In this document: piece by piece, positions 22,910 to 33,567 of the stretch
Numbering within the stretch: the first letter of the stretch is position 1
Layout of the letters: each line of letters opens with the position of its first letter
Assembly: GCA_965112735.1 (NCBI GenBank)
Contig: OZ218964.1
Coordinates: 1,116,001 to 1,180,000, forward strand
Direction of reading: 5' to 3'
Length of the DNA stretch: 64,000 bases
From: Phaeosaccion multiseriatum
Taxonomy: Eukaryota; Ochrophyta, other classes
Translations under genes and position numbers: made by a program
The notes under the pieces: model-generated
The model's input: only the letters and a program-made list of their open reading frames with translations
Database searches by the model: none
What the model was told of the DNA's origin: nothing

Positions 22910-25111
22910 CAGCAGCGACCTCCGGAGAGAGACACACGTTCTTCTAGGCCCTTGCCCTTCGCACGGCTCAACACACCCACCTGCTCAAAGTAGTTGTTCT
23001 GGAAGCTCTCGAAGCCGAAGATGTCAAGCAAACCCACGAACCTTCAACAAGCAGAGGTACCGAGACGGGCCCGGTCAGGTGTGCGAGGGGGGGGGTTGCC
23101 AGGGGAAAAGGGAGTGTATCAGATGGAAGGATCGTGGAGGAGCAGGAAGGAGCATTGTGTGCACGCCTGTCGCTGCCAACTGTGTATGGTCGTGTGTATA
23201 GTCGCCAAAGGCCTTCTCTTGTCGTGGGGAGCTCAAAACCTACTCAGTACTCAATACTCTAGAGAGAGAAAGAGGCAGTTACATACGCGCACCATATGCA
23301 TAAACAGGGTCATAGGATAAGGGCCCACCACACACCCACCCATCCATCCAACACGCTGAACCCACACATCCACCCAGCACACACAACACTCACATGTTGG
23401 TGGCCGACAGGCCCAGCGTCTTCCTCCCGTCGCCAGCCATGGGGGACCCCCCCCAATTGAAGGTCCCTCCTCCCCCTCCCCCCCCTCCACGCGGTGAGCT
23501 CATTGGACTGAGTAAGCCTGTGCCTCCACGCTGCCGGTCAATTGTCTCATTGATCTTTCTCTGTTGGGTGGGTGGGTGGGTGGGTGCGTGTGCGCGTGCA
23601 CGACGAAGCAAGTCATGAATGACACAGAGCAAGCGGGGGATGACTCAGTAGGGGGCAGACCGGCACGTGCGTGTGTGTGTTTGTGTGGACGTGGTCATGG
23701 ACACACACACACACAAACACACACACACGCACACACATGGACGTTTGGGTGGGTCCCCTTCCACTTGCCTGAACCCTCCCTCACTCTTCCCTCCTTCACC
23801 TTCCTCCCTCCCTCCCTCCCTCCCTCCCTCCCTCCCTCCCTCACTACTCACCACAAGCCAGTCGAACAAGGCGCTGTACAGGGCTTTGCATAATGCGTCC
23901 CTTCCGTGGTTGGACTCCTTCGCTCTGCGATGGAGGGACAAGAAGAAAGGGTGTGCGTGTGTGAGAGAGAGAAAAGAGACACAGACAGGGGTGGCAACAA
24001 GACATGGGGCCACACACACGAGATGCCCTACACTTACTCTTCCACGACTCATACCGACAGTCACTACTCTGCCGACAGTTACACTCCTCATTCTCCATAC
24101 TCACTCCTTGTTGACGGTTACCGTGTCCCCCGCTGCAGTGATTTTCCTCGTGCTCACTGCCTTGAGCAGCGCATCCTCGCCCACCTGCAGCAGCGTGGAC
24201 GCCCTCCCCACAAACTCCCTCGCATCCTCCACCACCTCCACCCCTGCCTGGTCCCCTCCAGTGCCACTCACGTCCCTGAGGGGAGGGGAGGGGAGGGGAG
24301 GGAGGGAGGACCGCACGCATGAGGAACACACACACGCAGTGGATGGCAGTGGACGGAGGGGGAGGGGAAGGGAGGGGGTGGTATGGAAGATGAGAGAGAA
24401 GAGGAGGGAGGAATGAGTGTACACCGTACGCAACGGAGACGGAAAGGATACCCGGCGCTTCGCATGGAGGTGCCTGCCCATATGCCTGCCGATGTGTCTG
24501 CCCTCACGCCCTCACGCACTCACCTGAACTCAATGTTGCCTGTCTGCAGCACTCCAGACACCACCGTGAACACCGCTTCTCGGTCCTCCTCGTTCACCTG
24601 GGGGGGGCGAGAGAGAAGTTTGAGTGTGCGTGCAGGGGGAACGAAGTGTAAGGCAGGTCGGCCCATCACAGGTGACGACGATTCACGCTCACGCCCGCAC
24701 GCTCACGCCCGATGTAAGCGCCCTTTCGCCCTCTCATCTCCTTCCCTCCCTCCCGATATGCGAATATCCTTCCCGTCGTCCCTCTCCTCCCCTCCCCCCC
24801 CTCCCTCCCCTTCCATACGCCTCTACATGGCCCCCTCACACACCAACGCACCTCCATAACGTGCATGGCTTGCAGCAGCTCCTCCCACAGGTCTGAGTCC
24901 TTGACCCCGTCCCTTCGGTGGTAGCAGTCGCTCTGGTTGATGTAGTGGTAGATGCGTGGGTCCGGGGAGAGTTGCCAGCGTTCCTTTTCTTCCTCGGTGG
25001 AGCCGGCCAGCATGAGGTAGAAGATGTGAAAGTTCCTCTCTTCCTCCGAGGTGTGCACGAGCCGAATCTTCTCCAGCAGGAAAGTGCGAATGGCCGCCCC
25101 CACCAGGAAGC

Positions 25112-25164
<53 letters not shown>

Positions 25165-27298
25165 GTTTTCCAGCGGATGAATAAACAGGAAACACAGGAA
25201 CAGGCATGATGAGGTGGTGCCAGCAATCGGGCTTGGCGGGGGCACACGCACACGCACACACACACACACACACACACGCACACACGCACACACACATTCA
25301 CACGCAGAATGGGGGAAAGACGGACCCAACCTCACTCCAGTCTCTCGCCGATCCAACTGCCAACAGCCCGCCCAACCCAATCCTCTGACACCAAGTACTA
25401 ACCCTAACCCTCTGACACCAAGTACTAACCCTAACCCTCTGACACCAAGTACTAACCCTAACCCTCTGACACCAAGTACTAACCCTAACCCTCTGACACC
25501 AAGTACTAACCCTAACCCTCTGACCCGCCCAACCCAATCCTCTGACACAACACATGACTACAGTGACATCGAAGAAGCAGCAGTCCGGTGACTCACCTCC
25601 TTGTCGAAGTCAATCTCTATGAATTTGCCGAAGCGGCTGCTGTTGTCGTTTCGCACAGTGCGGGCATTGCCGAATGCCTCCAGGATGGGGTTGCTTTGCA
25701 GCACCTGTGTGCGTGTAACGCCAAGACGAAGCCAAGCCAAGGCGAGGTCAAGACGAGGGAAGGAAAGGGCAGGTGAGACGGGATGTCACAAGAGACAGAT
25801 GGTGACGTTCGGGACAGAAGCAGAGAACGGGGTCCGCGTTGTGGTCTGTGCGTTAACCACAGCGCTATATGGAGCTCCCCAGCCCTTCCTCCTCCTCCTC
25901 CTCCTCCTCCTCCTCCTCCTCCTCCTCCTCCTCCTCGTCCTCCCCATCCACTGCTCCTCCTCCTCCTCCTCCTCCTCCTCCTCCTCCTCCCCCTCCTCCT
26001 CCTCCTCCCCCTCCTCCTCCTCGTCCTCCCCATCCACTGCCATCCTCCTAGCCCCCTCCCCCTTGCCTGCTGCTCGATGCTGATGACGCTGTTGTCTCCT
26101 GCCAAAAGAGCCTCCTTGTCCTTCCCCCCGAGGATGGCCAGATACTTCATAATGATCTTCGTGGTCTCCGTCTTGCCGGCACCGCTCTCCCCGGACACCA
26201 AAATGCTCTGCAGAGAGGGACGGATGAGAGGGACGGCCGGAGGGGGTTAAGAGAGGGGAAAGAGAGAGACAGAGACGCAAGCAGTCGTACATGGCATCGA
26301 TCGTTTGAAGGGTGTTAGGAGGTAATACGAGGGAAAGGAGCATGGTGAGACAGAGGAGTGGGGTACAGTTGGGTTCTGACCCTGACCCCGGCTCTTTTCT
26401 TGTCTACGTACATCGTACTTCTACTTCGTACGTGAATCGTACCTGGTTTCTCTTTTGGTTCTCACTCGTCGGCTGGGTCATGAGCCGGTACGCGTTGTCA
26501 GCGATGGCATAGCAATGGGGGGGAAGGTCGCTGACATGTTCCGGGTCGTACATCTTGGCTTGGCCTTCCTTCCTGTGAGGGAAAGAGTCAGCACAGCACA
26601 GCAGGCAGATGGCCAACGGCAAAAAAAGGAGCAGACTGAGGGAAGGGAGGGCGGGAGGGACCGAAAGAGAGAGAGGGCTTCGCGAAAGCGAACACACGCG
26701 CGACTGTCTTGTGCACGTATCCATAAAGTCTGTCTATAAGAAGGAGATTCGCTTCGCCTGCTCCTGCCGGGTGCGTCTCCCGTATCCTTGGGCTCTGCGA
26801 CTTCCGCCGCTCTCACCTGTAGTCGGTCAAGATGGCGTTGGTGTACAGCGGGACTCTCCAGAAAGGGTTGATGGCCAGTAGAATGGGCCCGGTGTAGGTG
26901 TAAATCTTGTTGTCTTTGTACCGCTCCTCAAGCGTGAACAGGATGGCTGGCTCGTGCAAGTGGGTCAGGACAATCAGATCGGCCACTTCCGCCCCCTCCT
27001 CCACGGAACCCTGCTCGCCCACGTTCCTCAGCTTGAGGTCCTTCCCTCCATCCTCATCTGCCTGTGCCTGCGTCAAGCTGTAGACGGCATTCTCCCCGTT
27101 ATCCTCAAACTGCACCGTGATGGAGTAGGTCTTGTCCTCCGTCTCCACAATCTTCCCTCCCACTTTCTTCTTCTCCTCCTCCTCCCTGCTGACCACGGTG
27201 GCGCTTCTCCAGCGCTGTCCATGGGCCCCATTCCCTCCTATTACGGACTTGCGTCTCTTCTCTGCATGCTTCGCCCACACCAACGCGTTGAACTCCAT
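14914..27298 (-). CDS. Unconventional myosin with IQ motifs, Ala-rich helix and C-terminal PX domain
   Basis: Twenty-eight exons join in frame to 1495 residues, from ATG at 27298 to the stop at 14914; exon 1 is 27298-26817 and the last is 15072-14914. Motor hallmarks: LVWAKH near the N-terminus, P-loop [10 protein letters not shown] (about 210-219, exon 26207-26067), switch [17 protein letters not shown], switch [10 protein letters not shown], and the actin-binding stretch [13 protein letters not shown]. About five IQ motifs follow (about 915-1035), beginning VIQTTWRRF and ITVQTFLRA. Next comes a Glu/Lys/Arg coiled coil, then a 167-residue exon (17350-16851) of [12 protein letters not shown] repeats likely to form a long charged helix. 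Residues about 1330-1445 are a PX domain ([34 protein letters not shown]), which binds phosphoinositides, so the motor probably moves endomembranes on actin. Introns 3 and 16 begin with GC. The motor also has a Gly-rich insert (exon 23560-23394). Confidence 0.9.
15120..15545. repeat. Purine-rich minisatellite and ACAG array in a myosin intron
   Basis: The last myosin intron holds several higher-order copies of a roughly 55-base unit made of GGAGAGGAGAAGGGAGT (about 15160-15400), then a plus-strand (ACAG)n run at about 15465-15545. Confidence 0.85.
16290..16385. repeat. CCCA tetranucleotide array in a myosin intron
   Basis: An array of CCCA/CGCA units lies in the intron between the Ser/Gly-rich exon and the PX exon. 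It follows a copy of the dispersed catccactgccat motif at about 16296-16309. Confidence 0.85.
20070..20216. repeat. GACT tetranucleotide array abutting a myosin 5' splice site
   Basis: On the minus strand the donor gtcagtcagtcag at 20215 is the first unit of a GTCA array of about 35 copies, so the splice donor and the microsatellite are continuous. Confidence 0.88.
21530..21725. repeat. CA tract and gggcatat/gggcatgt minisatellite
   Basis: Intron 14 of the myosin gene contains a CA-rich tract (21550-21635), then about eight copies of a 9-base unit alternating gggcatgtg and gggcatatg (21659-21725). Confidence 0.85.
22826..22912. repeat. TAG trinucleotide array in a myosin intron
   Basis: About 27 units of AGT/TAG lie in the intron between the exons encoding NNYFEQ and FLINYANEK. 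Confidence 0.88.
25367..25548. repeat. Telomere-like minisatellite flanked by direct repeats
   Basis: Five tandem 27-base units, each containing CTAACCCTAACCCT, fill 25385-25523. The array is bounded by near-identical copies of about 25 bases (cccgcccaacccaatcctct..., at 25367 and 25524). It lies in intron 4 of the myosin gene. Confidence 0.85.
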
Positions 27299-28063
27299 CG
27301 TCTCCCTCTCTCACACCAAACGCCTTTCCTGCCCCCCCCCCCCCCCCGCCGCCACGAGCGTCCCCACGTATCCTTCCGCAGCAATGGCCTGCCGCCTCTT
27401 CCCACTCCCCCGCCGCCACGAGTTGACCCACTATCCCCCAGCAACGGCCCCCTTCCCAGCAGCACCCAGGCCGGGAAGTGCTAGAACCCTTGGGTAGAGG
27501 AGAGAAATTTTTTTAAATCCAAACCAAGACGAGGCAGCTACTTGACGGCTTAAAGAGCCCCGCTGCTGGTCAATGGGGGTAGAAAGGATCCTGGGGAGGC
27601 TCACACAACGCTGCTTCCCACACTATCGTAAGGCCGATGGCGAGCTTTGGGTCTGAGGGCAAGCCTATTTTTCCTTACGTAAGGATTCTGTCTTAAGTCA
27701 ATGAGACCCTCGGCCAACTCTTGATTCTTCTCCCCCTCTTTCTTTTTCCTCCCACTTCTTACCGAGCTTTATGCTATGGCCGGCATGGGAGACCGCCCCT
27801 CCCCCCTCCATGAGAGGACTGACAGGTTGTGTGCCGAGCTTGGGAAGGGCTGCTGCTGCTGCCGCTGAGTAAATGAAAAAAGAAGCGTCCCTTTTGATAA
27901 GACGAAGTCAGGGCCAGCGGCTATTCCCTCTGCCGAGATAATACAGTCCTTCATCACGATCCTCAAGTCTCTCCTTCGTTTTCCCTCCCTTGCATCTTTC
28001 TCCCTCCTGTTTTTGTTCCTCTTTTCCTTTTTCTCGTTGAATCTTTGTCGAGACAGCTTCCAG
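27299..28063. promoter_or_regulatory. Divergent intergenic region between myosin and the MFS transporter
   Basis: These 765 bases separate two outward-facing start codons and presumably hold both promoters. The half nearest the transporter is T/C-rich. I see no gene and no named element. Confidence 0.45.
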
Positions 28064-29276
28064 ATGGAGGTAGAACAGCAAGAGCGGGAAAACAATACCG
28101 ACGTGTACGGGTCATCGGCCGGCTTAAGTGCCCGGAAGATGCACGTGTGGATGAAGGCGTACCTGCCCTCGGCTGCTTTTTGTGGCTTCCAAGCAGGTTT
28201 GTAAACTTCCTTTGGCCTCTTCCAAATCCGGTTATGGTGTAAAATGCCTGAGTGTTCGGGTTACGAGATCGCTAAGAAATGGACGTACTGAGGAGGGGAA
28301 GAGGGGAACGACAAGGAGGACAAGGACCGTGGAGTTGCAAGGATGAAGTTGATTAAATTACTAGGTTGGGAGGGTTCTTTCAGCGAGGAAGAGCTCTCCA
28401 AAGGAAAGACAGGGGACAGGGAGGAAGAGGTAAGGGAGAGAGAGAGAGAGCTACCGAACGTCCTCCATGTTTGGTTGGTTGCTTGTAAGGTCGTGCGCTC
28501 AGCGAGGAATAGCTTTGGAGAGGACAGAGATAGGTGAGGGAGAGTGAGCTGCTACCGATACGTTATTGAAACTCGAGGGGATAGATGCTGCTCAATGCCC
28601 TCTACTCTCACAGACGGTCACATCACGTCAAGAGTACCCGTGTACCCATCTGATCACGGAAGTCAAACGACGTCGAGCCGACTTAGTACTGTGGTGGGGG
28701 ACCACGTGGGAATCGTCGGTGCTGTCTTATCTCGCGCTGAGACCACATCTCACATCTCCATTCCATCATCCCCCCCTGCTCCTTTTGTCCCTCGCACGTT
28801 TCTACCAAAAGCATGGGCAGTCCAGATCGGATATGTGAGGTGAGTGAAGAGAAAAGGACATGCGGGGTGGGTGATGGAAGTCGTTCACGCTGTCCTCGTG
28901 TGAGGCCAGACAAACACCTCCCTCCCTTTCTTCACCCCCCTCTATCGAGTGGTCACCTCCTTGTCCTCTGTCTCCCCTCCCCCCCCCCCCCCTTCTCTCC
29001 TTCTGTTCGCTGCTTTTCTCTCTTGCCCCCAAGCGCCACGCTGCGAGAGCTGGGCATTTCAAACCACAGCCTCTCCTACGCGTGGCTGGCCGGGCCGCTC
29101 ACAGGCATCCTCGTGCAGCCTGTAGTGGGCTCTCTGAGCGATGCCTGCCAAAGCAGGTGGGGGGTGCACTGTGCGCGACAGGGGAAGGCAGCTGAGGAAG
29201 GCGCGTGAGAGCTTCAGTCAGCAAACACGGAAGTCAACAAACACGCCCCCGAAGCCCCTATCCTAACGTACCATTA

Positions 29277-29321
<45 letters not shown>

Positions 29322-30924
29322 GTGTGTGCGCGCGCGCGCGTGTGTGTGTGTGTGTGTGTGCGTGTGTGTGCGTGTGTGTGTGTGTGCATGCTCTCCGGGG
29401 AGAAAAGCCTCGGTAGGCGACGGCCCTGGGTGCTCGCGGGGTCTTTGCTCACCATTGCTGGACTGATGGGCTTCAGTAACGCGGGTGAGAGAGATGCCAG
29501 GCCGAGCGACCTTTCGACAGAGGCATATGGGCAGAGCGGCATTGCACTTGCCTCTCATTCTCCTCTCTCCTCCCTCCCCTCTCCTCCCTCCTCCCTCCCC
29601 TCTCCTCCCTCCTCCCTCCTCCCTCCTCCCTCCTCCCTCCCCTCTCCTCCCTCCTCCCTCCCCTCTCCTCCCTCCTCCCTCCTCCCTCCTCCCTCCTCCC
29701 TCCCTCCCTCCCTCCCTCCTCTCCCTCCCTCCCTCCCTCCCTCCCTCTCCCTCCCTCCCTCCCTCCCTCTCCCTCCCTCCCTCCCTCCCTCCCTCCCTCC
29801 CTCCCTCCCTCCCTCCCTCCCTCCCTCCCTCCCTCCCTCCCTCCCTCCCTCCCTCCCTCCCTCCCTCCCTCCCTCCCTCCCTCCCTCCCTCCCTCCCTCC
29901 CTCCCTCCCTCCCTCCCTCCCTCCCTCCCTCCCTCCCTCCCTCCCTCCCTCCCTCCCTCCCTCCCTCCCTCCCTCCCTCCCTCCCTCCCTCCCTCCCTCC
30001 CTCCCTCCCTCCCTCCCTCCCTCCCTCCCTCCCTCCCTCCCTCCCTCCCTCCCTCCCTCCCTCCCTCCCTCCCTCCCTCCCTCCCTCCCTCCCTCCCTCC
30101 CTCCCTCCCTCCCTCCCTCCCTCCCTCCCTCCCTCCCTCCCTCCCTGCCTCCCTCCCTCCCTGCCTCCCTCCCTCCCTCCCTCCCTCCCTCCCTCCCTCC
30201 CTCCCTCCCTCCCTCCCTCCCTCCCTCCCTCCCTCCCTCCCTCCCTCCCTCCCTCCCTCCCTCCCTCCCTCCCTCCCTCCCTCCCTCCCTCCCTCCCTCC
30301 CTCCCTCCCTCCCTCCCTCCCTCCCTCCCTCCCTCCCTCCCTCCCTGCCTCCCTCCCTCCCTCCCTCCCTCCCTCCCTTTCTCACCCTGCCATGGCAGAG
30401 AGCCTGGGGCAGTGGTTGGGGGACCGTCCCTCCGACACACACATCGGCCTCGCCCTGGCCATTGTGTTTAACTTCGTGCTGGACGCTGCTCTCAACATGG
30501 GCCAAGGTCCCCTGAGGGCCCTCCTAGTGGACACCGTTGGTGCGTGAGTTGGTGAGCCGGGTGTGACGAGTCGTCGTCGTTCAGCGTCGAGACCTGCAGG
30601 AGCAGCAGCAGCACCACCGCCACCACCACCACCACCACCACCACCTGCATCTGGTCTTCTCATTGTGCCGTCCATTTGCCCACACAGTACCTTTTGCCCC
30701 TTCACCCCTCCCCCTTTTGCCACTTCTCTCTCTCTCTCTACCCATGGGCCGTTTTGCTCGTTCGTTGGTTGCGTCCTCCAGAAAGTTCCCATTTGGCCCT
30801 GGGCAACGCCTTCTTCGCGGCCAACAATGGCGTGGGCAAGCTCTTGGGCTATGGTTTCGGGTCCGCCTGTCTCGTGGGGATTGCTGGCTTCGGCTGGCTG
30901 GGAACCGAGGTACGAAGGGGGGGG

Positions 30925-30963
<39 letters not shown>

Positions 30964-32605
30964 TGGTGCTGGAGGAGGGAAGGGCTACAACAGGTTGGGG
31001 GCCTGCGAGCGGTGGGGCAGCCAGCAGTGCCCCATTCTCACCTGTGGTGTGTGCCTCCTCCCGCCTCCCGCCCCGCCCCCCTCCTCCCTCCCGCTGCTCT
31101 GCTTCCATCTGATCCACTTCCGTCCAACCACTTCTTGGGTGCTTTGTCGCGCGATGCCTCCAATCACCCACCCATCCACCCACCCACCCATCCATCCACC
31201 CACCCATCCACCCACCCACCCACCCACCCACCTACTCACCCACCTACCCACTCATACACGTAGGTGCGGGCGCTGTTCTTTATCATGGCAGTTGTGATTT
31301 TCTGCACTACGGCAGTCACTTGCATCTTTGTCAAGGAGAGGCCGTGGCGACCAACGCTCCTTGCGTCGCTTTCCGCGGCGGCAGTGTCTCCCAAGAACGT
31401 CCATGGCCGGGGCTTCGTTCACGGCGAAGGGGAGGTGGGGGCAGCAGGGGTCGGTGTCGGGGTCGGTGGAGGAAGAGCAGCGGTGGAGGCGGAGAGAAGG
31501 TCAGCGTCGTCGTCTTCATCGATTTCATGTGTGTCCCTTGTGAAGGACCTGTGGAGTTGTCTGCGACTCGCGCCCCTGCCGGCCAAGAGAGCCTTCGTTG
31601 TCCAGTTTTGGGCGTACTGGGCTTGGTTCTTTTGCTTTATTTATGGCGCCACGTGGGTCGGGGAGGATGTGTTTGGGGGAGACCCCAATGACCGACAAGT
31701 GTCCGCTGGAACGGGCTGCGGCGAGACGACTGTCTTTATGGACGGGGTCAAGCATGCAAACCAGGGCTACTTAGCCATGGCGTTTGTGAGCATTGGTTGG
31801 AGTATGGTCCTGCCCATGTTGTGTCGCTGTGGTGGTGTGCGTCTTGTGTGGTCGCTGCATTTGAGCCTCTTTGGCGTCATTCTCTGTTCCGTTCCATTGG
31901 TCCAGGAGGGAGACAAGAACACCGTGACGGCCCTGTTGGCGCTCACGGGCCTGCCCCTCGCAGCAACCTATCAGATCCCATGGTACGTAAGATTCATCAA
32001 GACGTAGGCGCTGCGTGGAGAGAATTGGGAGCTGAAAGTGAAGGTCGGTTAGCGAGGTGTTGGGCCTCATTGACATGCGGTAGATGTGTCCATGTGTGTG
32101 TGTGTGTGCGTGCGGCTCGTGAAGCACTCCTGATGAGCGTGTGTGCTCGCCGCTGACGGGATGAGCAGGTGGGAAAGGAGGGAGCACGCAATCAACGCCT
32201 AATCTGTTCCGACCCCCCCCCCCCCGCCCGCCCGCCCGTTCTCCCCTTCTGCTGCCTAGGTCCATCCTCACGGCCTCAATCAGCCCTGCTGCTTCGGATT
32301 CCGAGAGGGGCAAGATCAGCACTCTTTTCAATCTGTCTCAGTGCCTGCCGGAGGTTGTCGTGTCTCTGATCGGTGGTGTCATCATCCACGCTTCGTCGGG
32401 CTCACAGCAGTGGGCGCTATTTACGGGTGGAGCTGGAGCATTCATCGGGGCGCTATGCTGCATGGCTTTGGTGATTGAGCCACCGTCACTTTACAATCGA
32501 CACTCGGAATTCAGCGATACATATGGCTATGGAGGTCACAGTGGAGAGGCGAGCACGGGTCATGCTAGCCGCTTCCCCTCAATCACTCATGGCGGCAGAG
32601 CGTGA
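28064..32605 (+). CDS. Sucrose-transporter-like MFS protein (GPH/SUT type)
   Basis: Eight exons, 28064-28196, 28821-28839, 29034-29156, 29408-29484, 30399-30539, 30782-30909, 31264-31982 and 32260-32605, give 561 residues. SUT-family marks appear in order: AVQIGY in helix 1, [20 protein letters not shown], the loop [12 protein letters not shown] (family GRRRP motif), [19 protein letters not shown], and [20 protein letters not shown] large loop of about 60 residues rich in Gly, Ala and Ser separates the two six-helix halves, and the C-terminus is a short hydrophilic tail. Such carriers usually move sucrose or other glycosides with protons across plasma or vacuolar membranes; the sugar cannot be told from sequence. 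Exon 2 is only 19 nucleotides but restores both frame and the conserved helix-1 motif. Exon 4 uses the weak acceptor gagaaaag, chosen because it alone yields the frame of GRRRP. Confidence 0.82.
28821..28839 (+). other. 19-nt micro-exon of the MFS transporter
   Basis: The exon runs from gggcag to the donor gtgagtg and encodes VQIGYV plus split codons. Without it the frame breaks between FCGFQA and SATLRELGI. Confidence 0.7.
29280..29395 (+). repeat. GT microsatellite with CGCG core
   Basis: A (GT)n tract with a short (CG)n interruption in intron 3 of the MFS gene ends next to the acceptor of exon 4. Confidence 0.85.
29565..30380 (+). repeat. Very long CCCT tetranucleotide array
   Basis: More than 800 bases of CCCT units, nearly perfect from about 29765 to 30376 with rare TGCC variants, fill intron 4 of the MFS gene up to the acceptor at 30398. 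This is the longest simple repeat in the window and is likely length-variable or collapsed in the assembly. Confidence 0.92.
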
Positions 32606-32741
32606 GCGACGACCCACACCACAGCGGAGGGCGACCGACGGGTTTCACGTCTGATGTCTGATGTCTGATGGCTGGCATATGTCAATGAAGGGGGCGGCCG
32701 CGGGACGGGTGCTACCGCGTTGGAAGTCCTCCCCTCAGTTG

Positions 32742-32785
<44 letters not shown>

Positions 32786-33049
32786 CTGTTCGGAGCGAGG
32801 CATGTCTCACACAGCCACGCAGCCAAGGGGTTGCCTCTTCGAAAGCGAAGGCATCCGAAGGCATCCGAAGGCATCCGAAGGCATCCCACCACAAGAAGGC
32901 CTTGAGTACTGGTAGGAGACCAGAACACGTCACTTAGGCCCCGCGGGGGGGGGTCTGGCGACGGAACGGAAACGGACCTGAGCGCTCGAGGACTTGGGGG
33001 GCGCACGGTCGACCGCTAACGTTGGCAGCTCGGCAGGAGGACAGCAGTC

Positions 33050-33275
33050 AGTGGTCCGGGAGTGGTCCGGGAGTGGTCCGGGAGTGGTCAGGGAGTGGTC
33101 AGGGAGTGGTCAGGGAGTGGTCAGGGAGTGGTCAGGGAGTGGTCAGGGAGTGGTCAGGGAGTGGTCAGGGAGTGGTGCGGGAGTGGTCAGGGAGTGGTCA
33201 GGGAGTGGTCAGGGAGTGGTCCGGGAGTGGTCAGGGAGTGGTCAGGGAGTGGTCAGGGAGTGGTCCGGGAGTGCG
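33050..33275. repeat. 11-base minisatellite GGGAGTGGTCA
   Basis: About twenty head-to-tail copies of gggagtggtca with an A/C variant at the last position. All three forward frames stay open across it, which explains the repetitive WSGSGQGVVRE open frames there. Confidence 0.92.
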
Positions 33276-33421
33276 GCGCTGCACCTCATCTCAGCTCGGA
33301 ATCCTCGGCACTTCCATCGGCAGTCTTGGCGTCTTGACAGGGACTTGCTACTCTCGTCGCAGAGTAAAGGAGTGCGCCTCCCGCTGTCGAAAGGGGCGGA
33401 AAGACAGACACTTGTTAACGT

Positions 33422-33567
33422 GGACCACTCAATTCAAGAGGCGTCATCACCAGTCAGTTATCATCACCTTGATCAATTAGGACTGACTATTGATCAATCC
33501 TGACTGACTCTTTTTAAGGGCGATGATGACTTACTACACTGATGATGATTCTTGAATTGAGTGGTCC
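33422..33567. mobile_element. MITE-like foldback element
   Basis: A 146-base element bounded by an 18-base perfect inverted repeat (ggaccactcaattcaaga at 33422-33439 and its complement at 33550-33567). The arms continue imperfectly for another 20-25 bases, with GTCATCATC-like segments on both sides. The centre has two ttgatcaa palindromes. It encodes nothing. I could not identify a target-site duplication. Confidence 0.55.

Noticed and set aside
33000-33500. Open frames encoding WSGSGQGVVRE repeats
   Set aside because: An 11-base minisatellite gives three open forward frames; there is no start context, no splice partner and no ordered domain.
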